Positions 1-11,998 of a stretch of DNA of 64,000 nucleotides are shown here, one piece after another. The DNA lies in assembly GCF_963576545.1 (NCBI RefSeq), contig NC_083647.1, forward strand, positions 7,047,007 through 7,111,006, in the 5' to 3' direction. The stretch's first letter is position 1. Each line of letters opens with the position of its first letter. The DNA is from Limanda limanda. Lineage: Eukaryota; Chordata; Actinopteri; Pleuronectiformes; Pleuronectidae. Below the pieces are notes generated by a model that worked only from the letters and a program-made list of their open reading frames with translations, ran no database searches and was not told where the DNA came from. Position numbers and translations under genes: made by a program.

Positions 1-1205
1 TTCAGTTTGAATTCCTAATCCTGCTCGGTGAAATTCGTCACAGGTGTAATCCACCTGAATCACATTGACACACACAGACTCCCTGGAATAGGAGGTGGAA
101 ATGTTTCCACTCGTTCTCGTCCAGGGCTCCACTTCCAAATAAAAATATTTCCTTATGTCTCTTTAGCAGCAGCTACAAGTGTAATGTGTAATGGTTGGAA
201 TTGCATGGTATGAAAAAAACAAAGCTTAATGTGCATTTAATAGTCTACAGTTCTCAGTTTGCTGTATGTTACTGGGGGCAAGTACGTTTCAGACAGTAAA
301 GCCTGATTGATAATAATGCTGCCAGAGACAGATGCTCCCTTAAACTCATATTAAAAGCTCAAAGCCAGTGGGGACGATTTCATGAAGATGTGCATCATCA
401 ACTCTGAGTGTCATTCTGTCATTTTATTATTTTGCTTTAGTTATTCAACCTCGTCTGCTCTGTGAAAGTATGTGGCAAACAACATTCAGCTGCTCCATTC
501 ACACGTAAGAGAAATGTGTAGTTTATGGCTTCTGTAGGTTCTGGAGCCTTTTAACTTTCTACAGTTTGAGCTGGGGGGAGATACTTATTAATCACTATTT
601 CTACACTAACGTACTTTCAAAGAGCTTCTTGAATCTAAATGGTATTTTTGTCCCATTGACCAGCAGAGGGCTCTATCTTTAAAGGTAACTCTTATTGAAC
701 TGTATGAAATATATCTGTTTTTCTGGTTAAAAAAAACAATATTTGAATACTATGTTTCAACAGAATGGGTCATCCTCTGCCAAATGACAGGAAAAGAAAA
801 TAATAAGGTCACGTTTAGTATTATGTATATGCCTATTTCATACATAATGTACAAATACTTGTTTAGTTTAATATGTATTCATTTATGAAATCTTTATTGA
901 TTTTTCTATTTTCTTCTGTCTTTTGGTTTTCCAGGTGGGGCAACAGTAAAGTTGATCTGATCTTATTTGTTGAAACCCTCGTCACACCTCCTTCACGGGA
1001 CTGTAATAAAAATGACCAATCATGGTGGGATGTATCAGTTAAATAATATCACAGTGTAGCCAACTCTTCCTAGCTTTTCCAGGATATAGGGTTGCTATGT
1101 GTCTGAATAATGGAATAACCTACATAGTCCTGAGGTCACCATCAGGGCTTCCTCAGTGTGAGACTATGTCCTGATTTTAGAGGTTGGAGGAGAAGCACAT
1201 CTGGA
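1..1205. other. Downstream flank of spdya, no gene seen
   Basis: This stretch has only short AT-rich open frames with no recognisable domain. Because spdya runs leftward and its stop codon is at 1206-1208, part of this sequence is probably its 3' UTR. On the minus strand the canonical poly(A) signal AATAAA is present at 893-898 and again at 423-428, so the transcript may end shortly beyond either. Which signal is used cannot be decided from sequence alone. Confidence 0.4.
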
Positions 1206-2663
1206 TTAGTGATACCTACCAGGAACCCCCTCAGCACAGCAGCAGGACGAAGGCTGGACGTGTCTTTTAGTCTCTGCTGCCTTCCTGCCAGAGGCTGCAG
1301 CCCTGGGCGGGGTGGTCTCCAAAGTCAGCATGGCCATGAACGGGTCTGGATAGGTGGCGTTGGGGCTCAGTGCAGGAGACCCTCTGCTGGGATGGGAGGA
1401 GCCTAGGCCCTGGTCTAACCTGGTGCTGTGGTGACAGAGGACACAGGTGACTGGCGAGGCGAAGGGTCCCCGGGGGATACTGATGTTGACTCTGCCAGTG
1501 TACTGTCGCTGGGCTCCGCTGTGGAGCTCCGATCGCTCCCGCTGCCACACAAAGTGAGCGGGCACAATGGCCATCACCTACCAAGGAGTGAAAGAGAGAG
1601 AGAGAGGGAGATAGAAAGAGCGCGAGAGAGAGAGAGAGAGAGAGAGACAAAGGAATAGATGAATTCAAAAACAAAAACACCCCTGCAAAAAACACAACAG
1701 AGATAAAATATCTGGCGTTAACCCAAAGAAATAAATATTGCCCTGTCCAGCAAAAACAAGGCCCTTAAAAAGAATTCACAGGGAAACACCATTTATCAGT
1801 CTCTTTGGGCAATTGAACTCGTGTGCACCTCTTCGCAGCAGCGCCTGCTGACAGCCGCTCGGTACTCGATGCGAACCCACAGCTTGTCTCGCTGCTGGAG
1901 GAAGCTGGGAAACTGCCTCCTCCAGGTCTTGCCCAGCGCCCATGGAAAAATCTCGTACTTGCTCTCTTCCTCGTCCTCCTCCATGGTGTTGGCAAGATAC
2001 CTAGAGAGGGAGCACACGAGCCGGTTTCATTCCTGCCAGCGAATCAGCCACGAGGGGTAAAAAAATAAGCGGCGCAAAGCGTTTGCTTATCGTCTTAAAC
2101 TTACAGTGCGGTGAAAAAATTCTTCCTGGTGTACTCGTCAATAGTGAAGCAGGCCCTTTTGAAGTACACAAAGGTCATGGCTAGCAGGTACTGATGAATT
2201 GGAGAGAGAGAGAGAGATTGGGAGTCAGTAAACAGTGAGCAAGCTTCAGAAAGAATTTAAAGCCAAATATCTGCTCCTGCCTTGTCTGTCAGTTTGCGGC
2301 AGCAGTCCGTCCACAGGAAGTCTTGAATGAAGTCATCATCTGTAAACAGGTTCATTTTAAAAACGGCCTTTTAAAGTACAATTAATCACTTGGACTTTAA
2401 AGATGTTGTTTATCTTATCTCTATTCACCAAAAAGTTTGAAGTATGAAGCCATTTCCTGATGCTGGATGACAATAGTTGGAACCAAGGGGTTTCTGGCCT
2501 TCGGCGTCCCAATCTGCAGCCGGCTCGGCGTGCTCTTCCCGGCGGGGGTGGTGGCTCTTTTCAACCGAAGACCTCTCCTGATTTGGAGAGTGTGAGTGCT
2601 GTTGGGTTTGACCCGGACGATGACTGAGGGAGGGGTCTGGCACCACCTGTGTGGGTGCTTCAT
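1206..2663 (-). CDS. spdya: Speedy protein A (Speedy/RINGO cell-cycle regulator), five coding exons
   Basis: Spdya is a cyclin-like protein that binds and activates CDK1/CDK2 and is needed in meiosis. Coding exons on the minus strand are 2663-2429, 2339-2281, 2190-2105, 2000-1829 and 1577-1206, giving about 307 residues (human SPDYA is 313). Family hallmarks in order: the N-terminal TPPSV and [12 protein letters not shown] stretches (exon 1), [13 protein letters not shown] (exon 2), [10 protein letters not shown] (exon 3), [20 protein letters not shown] and RRCCEE (exon 4), then [16 protein letters not shown] and IPRGP (exon 5). Exons 1-4 hold most of the Ringo domain, which continues into exon 5. 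The start at 2663 is the Met that aligns with the human N-terminus; upstream codons are probably 5' UTR. Introns are short (89, 90, 104 and 251 bp). Intron 2 appears to start with GC. A donor-like GTAGGT just before the stop leaves open an alternative C-terminus. Confidence 0.93.
1591..1648. repeat. (GA)n microsatellite in spdya intron 4
   Basis: An interrupted GA run of nearly 60 bp. Read on the gene's strand it is a CT run that ends about 13 bases before the 3' splice site of the last spdya intron, so it serves as the polypyrimidine tract. Confidence 0.9.
2202..2217. repeat. (GA)n microsatellite in spdya intron 2
   Basis: A 16-bp GA run that, on the minus strand, is a CT tract about 11 bases upstream of the CAG acceptor of spdya exon 3. 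Confidence 0.85.
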
Positions 2664-3484
2664 TGCACTGCGGTGTAGAGCAGCGGAGGTAGAGGAGGAG
2701 GAGTGAGGTCTGTTCTGAGAGGGGATGAGAGGAGAGGTAGTTGACAAATGAGCAAACAACATGAAGGGGCTTAGATGAAAAGCCACAGGTCCCTCATACG
2801 AGTTGTGTAACATACACAAGGTACAGTTTCGTCCATCAAGGTTATGTTTTCATTGCAGTCTGTTTGTGTGCTCGTTGGATTTTAAGCAAGATAACACGAA
2901 ACAACTGATTTCCAGGAAGCAGTATGGGACAGGAAATGGACCCATTACATTTTAAGTGATGGGAGGTGATGGTGATGACTAATGAAATTGCTGAAGCTGG
3001 AGCACAGGAAGGTTATATCTGAGTGTGAGCACAGAGATTTGAGTGAAAACATTACAAAATCTCGAGGTGAAACTTAAAGACCACGCACTAAAATAAAATT
3101 AGGAAAAACATACAGGTTTTCATAGATGTTGGATTATGGCATTTTCCCAGGGAGTAACTCATGGATCTGGATGAAGACACACTGAGTGGACTGACATCTC
3201 TGAGAGATGTGGAGCAGCTTTTTTGGATTCAATGGGAATCTGTCATTCTACTTCTGTCTGTTTAGCCTGAGCTCATCATGACGAGCAGACACTAAGCTAA
3301 CAGGCTAACCAGCTAACTACTGCCAGCCTCGAAGAAGCTAACTCGGACTTTACTTAATCGCAGTGCGAAGCTAGAACTCAACACTCAACCAGGAAGTTAA
3401 GTGTAATATAAAGTAAGTGAGGACATTAGCAGCGGAAAAGTGAAGGTTTACTTCAAGACAGACCTCAAACACGTCCTCAAGGTC

Positions 3485-3800
3485 CTCACCTGCGCGGGGC
3501 TTGTTTAAACTCCAGTGGCTGAAGCAGAGAAAGAAACCAGCAGCTAACCCGACCCGAGCGGACCGACTGGAGAGTGAACTAACAGCTGGCAGTGTTAGAA
3601 GAGGCGGAGGGAAACATGTCCGTGACCACAGCGAGCAGAAACATCACGGTTCACATGTGTAGACGAGTGAGAGTATAGAAAGCCTCCATCACCTTCACGG
3701 ACCGATGAGCTCCACACACCTCAGACCTCAGGAGGAGATGCTGCCGCGGGCACGAGCTCCTGGACCCGCGCCATTAGCACACCTGCAGGCGGGGACGCGC
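3485..3800 (-). promoter_or_regulatory. Probable spdya promoter and non-coding first exon
   Basis: Reading leftward, a strong splice donor (CAG|GTGAGG) has its exon/intron boundary at 3490/3489. The sequence to its right is clearly richer in GC and CpG than its surroundings up to about 3.8 kb, after which it turns strongly AT-rich. This fits a 5' UTR exon plus promoter for spdya, whose first coding exon lies about 0.8 kb further along. The matching acceptor upstream of 2663 was not pinned down, and no TATA box is obvious. Inference only. Confidence 0.45.
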
Positions 3801-3872
3801 ACGCTTATTGCGTCCTATCCTCTACCTCTTCATTTAGTTTCTCTTAATAATCACAACAGTTAAATGGTACAT

Positions 3873-4110
3873 CATAGTATTATAGAGAGTATTATAAAGT
3901 GAGTCTTATATGTATATTATGATATACAGAGTTTTATATGTCTAGTATTATATGGATGTTTTTATATGCAGAGTATTAAATATTGAGTATTTTATACAGA
4001 TTATTATGAGTATTTTATACAGAGTATTATAGACAGATTATTTTATACAGATTATTATAAATTATAATAGACAGAGTTGTTGTACAAGGTATTATAGACA
4101 AAGTATCAGA
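3873..4110. repeat. AT-rich degenerate tandem repeat
   Basis: Imperfect units built around GAGTATTTTATACAGATTAT recur roughly ten times with variable spacing. It looks like a decayed minisatellite rather than a dispersed element, since no ends are visible. Confidence 0.7.
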
Positions 4111-6100
4111 GCCACTTAAAGGGCGAAAAACAATGACATTTGAGAATAAAGTCGTATATTACAAGAGTACAGTCTGAATATTAATATACCCCCTCTAAAA
4201 TGAATTATTACGTTTTTCTCATAATATCAGGACTTCATTATATAAAAATTCATATTTAATGCTACCATTTTTCTGGTAACACTAGCCATTTTTTTTTCTC
4301 CTGAACAACTTTTCTCTTCAAATTATTTCTTAATTATCATCATCTTAGTTCCTTAGTTTCTTCGGTCAGGCAGTTTTGAAACAGCTTGTGTCACATGTTG
4401 TTAAACAATGGGAAACAAAACTATACCTCAAAATCAGCCCAGATTTAAAATCCTGGCAGAACGAGCTCACATCTTTCACTAAACAAGAAAAGTGGGGATG
4501 GGATGTTAGTGGAGAAAAATAAGAGAAAAGCAACTGTTAGAGCTGTTCAGCTGATAAGATGTGTCTTCATTTTTAAACAGTTTGTTGAGATTGTTAAGTG
4601 AAAACCAAAAGGTAAGCTTAATTTACACTTTACACATTTAAGAACATTTCTTTAAAAGTATTTTTGTCTTGTATTTTATCATTTACTTGGCATTAGCATT
4701 TATTATTTACTAGAATAGTCATTCAATGTGAACACTCACAATAATATAGTTAAACTATTATTGCAATATACTTGTCAGTTGTTGACTACTCACAGATGTG
4801 ATATATCTAATATTTCATATTGCACTGAATCATTAGACATTATGACCTTACAGACCTTCCCTTGAGGACATTTTCTCTATCTGGAACCCTTTGCATTTGG
4901 ATTGGACCCTGCTGTAGAAGAACACAATGCTGGGACACGCTGACCTGCTGCTTTTCCACTTTCTGACACATTTAATGTACCCACACACCTTTATAAGATT
5001 AAACATGTTAAGTTACCAAGATACTTAACAATTCAAGTCATGCACTCAGTGACTTGGGAGGTTTAACAAAATAAAGTGCATAATGATAAACAATTATAGG
5101 CTACCCTTAAACTAAGGTTATGGTCAATGATGGCTTCCTACCTTGTCTTAGGTAGTCTCTCAACCAGATGTTTGCTCCTGGAATGACAACTGTTTAAAAG
5201 TACCCACTGTGCATTAAAACCCTGAAACCTCTGAGAGGGAGTGAACTGCTGAGCCACAAAATGTCTGAAACAGGGGTTAGTTTCAGTTTCAGTTGCTCAA
5301 CAGCATCAGCGAACGAAGAAGGATTGTTTTGCATTGGTTTCCTTGATATTTAGAGGCTGAACAAACCTCTGCAGGTTGCTGTGACTATGCCATTTTATTA
5401 ATGCTGAGGTTAATGAGTCTCTATGAAGCCTGCCCTGACCTTCCTGCTACAAAAGATTCACACAACCTCCCTTCTCTTGGTGGAAGCCTAAGTATGCAAA
5501 GTTGTAGGAAGTCAAAGTGTCATATGAATAACACCTGCTCCCCAGTACACAAATGAAAGGCCTGGTATGAATAATAAGGTTATATTCTACATCAAAACTA
5601 AGATAATACATAAGGAATACTGTGCATGTACAAGTGACATATTGTGATGATAGCAGGACACAGAGCAGATGGTGAATAAAGTAATATTTGAAATATATAC
5701 TGTACAATTTTTTGTAAATGTTGTAAAAGTTTAGAATGGAAAAAAAATATCTGCCCCCTCAGGGGCGCCAACAGAAATCTTGTCTGAACCACAAAATTAG
5801 AGAGATGGCCCTGGATGTAGGCTAGGGATGTGACAGTGTCACAAATTAATATATAATATGTAAATAAGTCAATCCCAACACAGTTAGATTTGATCCTGGT
5901 CTTTTGATTTAATCTTTTGTCATTTTCTGTAGAGAATTAAAACGAAAGTCCCAACAAAAAAGATTACTATAGTCCGCACACCCATAGGCACTAGTTTGTG
6001 TTACTTTAAAAGCTTCCCTGCTCCAATGATCTGATGCTATATTTAGAAACGTAATCTCCAAATATAACTGAATGACAGCGATTTTGGCCTTTTAGGTAAT
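4111..6100. other. Intergenic spacer between spdya and pcare
   Basis: AT-rich sequence with only short open frames and no domain similarity recognised. A short segment near 5750-5800 (CCCCTCAGGGGCGCC) resembles the subterminal part of hAT-type elements but is too small to assign. Confidence 0.5.
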
Positions 6101-6110
6101 ATGGGGAGAG

Positions 6111-6432
6111 GCGGTGGACTAGTGGCAGAAAAGGTCTCTGGTTCGACTCCATGGAGAAACAACAAAAAGACGAACCTGGATTGATCTGTCTAAAAATCCA
6201 AAAGGATTCTCCCTACCCTGTCTACTGGCCCTGAGCAAGGCACCTTACTCCCCCAACATCTGCTCCCCGGGCGCCGTACATGGCTGCTCACTGCTCTGTG
6301 TGTCCTGCACCAGATGGGTTAAAAGCACAGGTTCAATTTCCCTACAATTGCATGAGTGTGCTTGTGCATGTCTGTGCATGTGTTTGGGACAAATAATATA
6401 TCTTAATCTTATCTCTATCTTATCTTAATATG
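6111..6432 (+). mobile_element. tRNA-derived SINE
   Basis: The head has an RNA polymerase III promoter: an A-box-like TGGACTAGTGG near 6115 and a perfect B box GGTTCGACTCC at 6140-6150. The body (6228-6300) contains the CTGAGCAAGGCACCTTAC and CTGCTCCCCGGGCGCCGTAC blocks familiar from fish SINEs. It ends in a simple tail of ATCTTA-type repeats. The gap between A and B boxes is about half the normal length, so this copy is probably inactive. Confidence 0.85.
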
Positions 6433-6632
6433 GCCAATGTAACCACAAGTGTCCATTAAAAAAATTGTTGTTTCCATATCATAAAGATAATGATTGAAAA
6501 TAACTCTAAAAATATGTTTTGTAGCACAATTGACAGACTTTCACTTTTATTTTCATGTAGGTTGATTTTCTTTTCTTTTAATTTTCGTTGAAATAGCCCC
6601 AGTTCTACATAGGAGGATATTGTTTTGTCGGC

Positions 6633-6693
6633 TATAAAAAGCCGCCTCAGGCCAGCCCTCATTACACAAATGAGCTTACGGACTTACAAGTAG
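6633..6693 (+). promoter_or_regulatory. pcare core promoter (TATA box) and first non-coding exon
   Basis: TATAAAAA at 6633-6640 is flanked by GGC and GCC and would place the transcription start near 6660-6670. A strong donor (TAG|GTGAGT) follows at 6693/6694. The best matching acceptor, with a T-rich tract (TTTTGTTTTGTCAG), ends at 6922. This implies a 5' UTR intron of about 230 bp before the ATG at 7101. Promoter function is inferred. Confidence 0.55.
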
Positions 6694-6755
6694 GTGAGTT
6701 TTATATGCTTTAACATGACATGTGTGCACGCTGAGGAGTTCACTGAAAGCCCCAC

Positions 6756-6761
6756 TAATCC
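6756..6761 (+). promoter_or_regulatory. CRX/OTX-type homeodomain site near the pcare start
   Basis: The hexamer TAATCC matches the core recognised by photoreceptor homeodomain factors CRX and OTX2. It lies about 100 bp downstream of the inferred transcription start of a photoreceptor gene. A hexamer is expected often by chance, so support is contextual only. Confidence 0.3.
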
Positions 6762-7100
6762 TCTCAGCTGCTTGTTCTCTGCAAGATACAGAGGGATGGT
6801 TCAGAGCACGCGACAAGGATTTTTTTTATAAACCTAACCACTTTTATGGGAATATATTTTGCCTATCTATGACTGCTGGAAGGGATTTGTAAAATGGATT
6901 TATCAACATTTTGTTTTGTCAGCTTTCTCCTGGAAAGGGCTCTTGTCAGATTCAACAACCTCAGTCACCTGAAACTGACGGATACAGCAGGTGACTAAGG
7001 ACTGTGACTACTCTTTCCATCATTTACCACACTGTCGGCTGTGCAGTGCTGGAGTCTCCAAGAGGACATACAAATCTGCCTCTTCTAAAAAACATTTAAA

Positions 7101-10100
7101 ATGGGCTGCTCACCATCCAAAGGTAACAATTTTGGGACTCTGGGTTCCCTGAGTAGGAGCAGAATGCTGCCGGCTGCACCTCCAGAGAGCCCCAGACAGT
7201 CCCTGCTTGAAGACGGAAATCTTCGAAATTCAGCTATATCTACAGATGTGGATACAAAGGAGAGGAAGACAGCTGAACAGACCCAGGTATTTCAGAAGGA
7301 GGCCCATATGACACCACAAAAAAAGAGATCTGTTACTGACTTTGCACCAGAGGCAGTAAACATGGATAAACTCTGGAGTCAAGGAATGGACAACAACACT
7401 GTGTCCCAGAGAAAAGAGAAATGTTATGACACGCAGGATGTAATCGAGAAAAAGACTGGCAGAAAACCAAAGAAAAACAGGGGTGGGAAAGTCTTTAAAA
7501 AGAAAGACAAAGACAAGCTATCTGCGGAGAATAAAGTGGAATTCCCAGAACCTCTGGTAAAAGCTCACCAAGCTGTTTATGCCTTTTTAAATCCAAGTAT
7601 AAACAAGTATGATGCTCTACTTGGACTTTTGGAACAAACAACCCAAACTCAGGTTTCCGTGCAGCCTATGGTTGCTTTTATGGCCCTTCGCTACGAGGAA
7701 ATAATCCAGGGCCTGGAAGAGATAGCAGATGAGGGAGAAAAAGTTTTAAAAGAAAATGGACAACATCTTGCTTGGACAAGTCAAATGAAAAATCTTTCAT
7801 CTTCTCCACCTCTGAAGTCTGGCTCTGCTAATATTGAGCCCCCACCGGATTTGTTGCAGCAGCTGCTTCAGTACACCACACAGAGAATGCGAAATGTGAG
7901 CCAGACTGTTGGTGGAATCGGGGATTCTGCTTTGGAGGAGGCAGTGGAGTACTTTGCCTCAGTTTTAGAGCTTTTAGAGGAGAAACTGAAAGTCAAACGT
8001 ACAGTAGAGACTAGGCTAATGCAAGTCTTATCTCGTATTGAAATGGCCTCTCTGGGCAAGCCTGGGCCAGAGGACTCTGCTCTGCTAAGTGAGGACAGTG
8101 GCATTGGGGCTGAGAGTGAATCGCTTGCTGGATCTGACAGACGCCGTAGACGAGAGAGTTGTGATTCCACTGCAACAAATAGAACTACACCTGTTAGTCT
8201 TATTGAAGGAGTGTCAACGCAAAAGTGTCTAAGTCAAATAAGTCCAAGTGTTTCCCTCACCTCACTCAACTCACTGGATTCTACATGCACCATAATGGCC
8301 AATGACCAAAGAGATTCATTACTAGGATCATTCTCTTTAGATGATGGGGAGGAAGATGAAAATGATGATGACAAGGAAGTGGATAAAGGCATTGGAGTAC
8401 TTCATGTTAGGTTTAGAACGCGATCAAATTCTTCACCGTTAGAACAGCAACAGCCCCCGCGTCCCCTACTCTCAAAGCGCATAGAGAATCCTCAAAATGC
8501 AGAAATGACTCTTAAAATGAAAAATGCTATAAGTGGCAGAATACAGTTTGTCCCATCACAGAATGCTGGTGCCAAATCAAAGGTAGGAGGCAGTCCCAAA
8601 ACCAGTAGACGCAATTGGACAGATGAGGAGGAACGATCTCCGAGAAGGCCTCAATCAGCAGCACCTGTTCAGAAGGCGTTAGTGAAAAATACCACAGTGG
8701 CTAGACAGCAACGTTCCCGGTCAGCAGAATCTCTACGGAGCAAAGGTGAAGATCCTACTCTGCTCGAACTAGAAAGGACTCAGAAGGATTTAAACCAGAG
8801 GTTGCAGAGGATGAGTAAAAGCAGAACAGGAGTAAATGCAAGGACAGCTCCATCTAAGCAAAATCAAGGAAGCTCACCCACACAGTCTCCGGCAATAAAT
8901 CGCAAACTGCAATCCTTAGAAAAGAGCAATAACCAACCACCTAAATGCAAAGTGGACTTAAGAAGGAGCAACAACAAAAAAGCGTCAGTACCCAGTGTTG
9001 TGGAAGACAATATACAAAAGAACAAAAAAACACACAAGGGACCCATCAAAGCCACCCCACCCCCTAGCCCTCCTGCATCACCACGGCCATCATCAGGTTT
9101 TCACAGAGGCAGGAATTCAGTCAAAAAACTGATTGATACCTTTAGTCAAGGAATAGAAGAACTTGATAGTCCTAAAGTTTTAGGGCCTCTCGTCGGAGTA
9201 CGAAAGTGCGGTGTTCCTGTGTTACCTGGTTTAGGGAATATGGAAGCCGTGCTAAGTGCTGGGTTAGCCAAATGTAGGAATGAATACATCTCATCTGAGA
9301 AAACGGATGATTTAGATCTGGAGAGTCTTCCTCCACCTCCACTGGAAGTATTAATGGACAATTCCTTTGAGGGTGCCAAGAATCTTTCAACTGGTACAGG
9401 AGATGATAAGGCAACAAAAGTTGGCAAGTCGCCTCTCTTAAAAAGGACTGTCTCACAAAAATTAAGGGCCTCGGTTCAGTCGGTGACAGTGCTGCCAAGC
9501 AAAGGAGGCTTGCCACAAGCTTCAAAGGTTGTTTCTCAAGCTAGAGCAGACCAACGCGACACGTCTACTCCATCAAACTTTAGCAAACAAGTTGCCCAAC
9601 TGGAGGCAGACCCAGGAAAAGAAAATGATTATTTTCATCATCAAGCAAGAAAGATTATACCCCTAAGACACTCTTCAAACTCTCAGATAGAGAGTTATGT
9701 AGAAAACAATCCACCTTCCAGTCTAGAAGGATTAGTAGACCTTCAAGATGCTGGCAACCTATCCGTGCCTGGACCCAACACTACAGTGTCCACATTGCCT
9801 CCCTCTTCAGAAGTCAATAGCCAACTACCTGCCACCCCAACTAGGTCTAGGAGTCGAATGTTACCATCCACACCTTCTACGCCAAACAGCTTATATCGAA
9901 GGTTTCCTAGTCCCCATAACTGTAAAAGGCAACCTAGTCCCTCAACTTCAACCAGCCCCCAAGTTAATAGGGAACTCCCCACACCTCCAGCAGCTCAGAG
10001 GAGGCTGCCCAGCCCACCGGTTACAAGGAAGAACATCTTAAACTCAATCTCCTCGTACCCTTTCAAAGCACCATCTCCACCTGCCTCACCAAAATTACAA

Positions 10101-11249
10101 AGATGGTCAAGACAGAACAGTAGTGAAGACTTATCTAGTGCTCGGATGATCAGTAATGCTCGTTCAGTCTTCTGCCCTGTGAGCCCATCCCTGTTCGAAG
10201 CCTCCATTCCCCGACCCCCTCAAGCATGGATCTCTACCGGGGTGTCTTTTGTCTCACGTCCTTCGGGAAATCGTGGACGGTTTCCTGTATGTGTTCAAGG
10301 ACCTCGACCATTCATCAGACGCAGTCATTCAGACCAAAGGCCAAGTTCAAGTTTACCACCAAGATCACCAGGTGTCTCTGTGGCTGAGACTTGTGGGAGT
10401 GAGCCATCAATATGTACACAGGGGTGAGTGTTTTGTTTTCATGTTAATCCTTCAATCCTTGTCCATGTCCCTTAGTTTTATACAAAGTTTCTGAACAATT
10501 ATAGCTCGAGTGGAAACTCTTCTAGTTGATTTTTCCCTATTATGTACAATATTGGACTAATTGTGAGAAAACATGGGGAATCACTTCAGTTCAGCTCTCA
10601 ATTACTCACTCATTAATCTTGGAGTTTTCAGGAAGAAGTCGGAAAATACTGTATGAACACAATAGAATAAGTTAATAACTATTAAACTTTGATATGACTG
10701 TGTGAAATAAGCAAATGCAGTTGCCAAACTTATTCAAAGAGTTTAACTGATTTGACAATGCTTTTTACACTACTTTAGTACATCATGTATCAAGGATTAT
10801 TTTTGCCATAGGCCAAGCTGGAATTTAAGATGTCCTGTTTTCAAGTTGTAGTGAATGCCACTACTCCACTACTTTCTCCTGTCACTGCTGTATTTAGGAC
10901 TGCATTAATTTCGAATGCAACACTAATGTAGTCTTTTCACAATATAAAGTACAACAGTGAAATGCCCAGTTTAACAGAATTTTGCACTGATGAGGCCGTT
11001 TTATGAGTAATGAGTGAATTCACGTTGCTATCACAGTAATGCACCACTCATGATTATATATGGCACAACTCCACCTGGATACTTCCATAATTGCTGTTGA
11101 CAACATTCTGTATTCATTCTTGTAGGCTGGACGATGAACCAATCAGGTACACTGACTTATGGGGCAGCCAATCAGACCTCAGAGCTACATCACGCTCTGC
11201 ATCACACCCGGATCTGTGTGTTGTTGGTCAGGCCTTTCACAGAGACTAA
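7101..11249 (+). CDS. pcare: Photoreceptor cilium actin regulator (C2orf71 orthologue), two coding exons
   Basis: In mammals PCARE sits at the photoreceptor connecting cilium, recruits WASF3 and drives the actin assembly that starts outer-segment disc formation; human mutations cause retinitis pigmentosa 54. Exons 7101-10423 and 11126-11249 join in phase 2 (ACAGG|GTGAGT donor, TTGTAG|G acceptor) to give about 1148 residues (human about 1288). The N-terminus MGC has Gly2 and Cys3, fitting predicted myristoylation/palmitoylation. Conserved blocks: FPEPLVKAHQAVYAFLNPS (about residue 148), QPMVAFMALRYEEI, LLQQLLQYT, LSEDSGIGAESES, SVKKLIDTFSQG, LPPPPLEVLMDNSFEG and SIFCP-like VFCPVSPSLFEA. A Ser/Pro-rich disordered region with repeated PSPP/SPPASP motifs fills the C-terminal third. 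Exon 2 encodes the conserved SHPDLCVVGQAF end (human SPPEFCVLGHGL). Without splicing the frame stops at 10425-10427. Confidence 0.95.
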
Positions 11250-11865
11250 AGGAGACCAATGAAGGGCCAGTGAGATTATGGATTAGCAGGCCTTACAAAG
11301 GATTTAAAGTGATGGTGATGGTGTTTACTACACTGAGAATAGACCGAGAACTAATTCTATCCACTTGTTGTGGTCGAACACCTCCACTTCACATATAATT
11401 AAATTGTGTTTCAATGTTATTTAAACTTCACTGTATCCGTGCATATATATGCTTTTGATTTTATTTTTGCATAGCATGTACTTCAGAAATACATTCACTC
11501 ATGCTTTCAGTTCATTCAGATCTGTGTTTACATCATCAAAATGCAGATACTATTTAGAGTATAGGTGGCTCAGTGGTCAAAAGGTTCAAGCCTCAGGAAA
11601 ACCAGTAAAGTACATCACATACATACACAGCCTTTGCAGAAACCATTTCCAAGATTTGTCTCTGGGATTTATTGGAAGTGAATGGTTCATGCATTTATGT
11701 CATTGTCAGTAATGGAATATCATATGATTATTATTATTATTTTTAAAATTTATTTTCAATGAGATGCCATTTTCTCTACTGTCATTTGCTGTAATCTTAA
11801 ACAATATATGTCTGCCAATTCTTATTTTTCTGTTTTTCATGTTAACTTTTTGCTATTTGTTTGTT

Positions 11866-11871
11866 AATAAA
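11866..11871 (+). terminator. pcare poly(A) signal
   Basis: A canonical AATAAA lies about 620 bp after the pcare stop codon. The sequence between holds no other open frame of note and is taken as the 3' UTR (11250 to about 11890). Confidence 0.65.
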
Positions 11872-11998
11872 AGGCAATAACGATTATTTCACATGACCCA
11901 TTTGAGTGTTTTATTAATAGTAATTGAGCCAATCTTTATGTGTTTGGAACTAGTATCTTACACAGTCGTGAAATGGTAAAAAGTGTATTTACTTAAGT

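Noticed and set aside
7868..10207. Antisense frames inside pcare (60-117 codons)
   Set aside because: Shadows of the long sense exon; the sense frame is clearly the conserved one.
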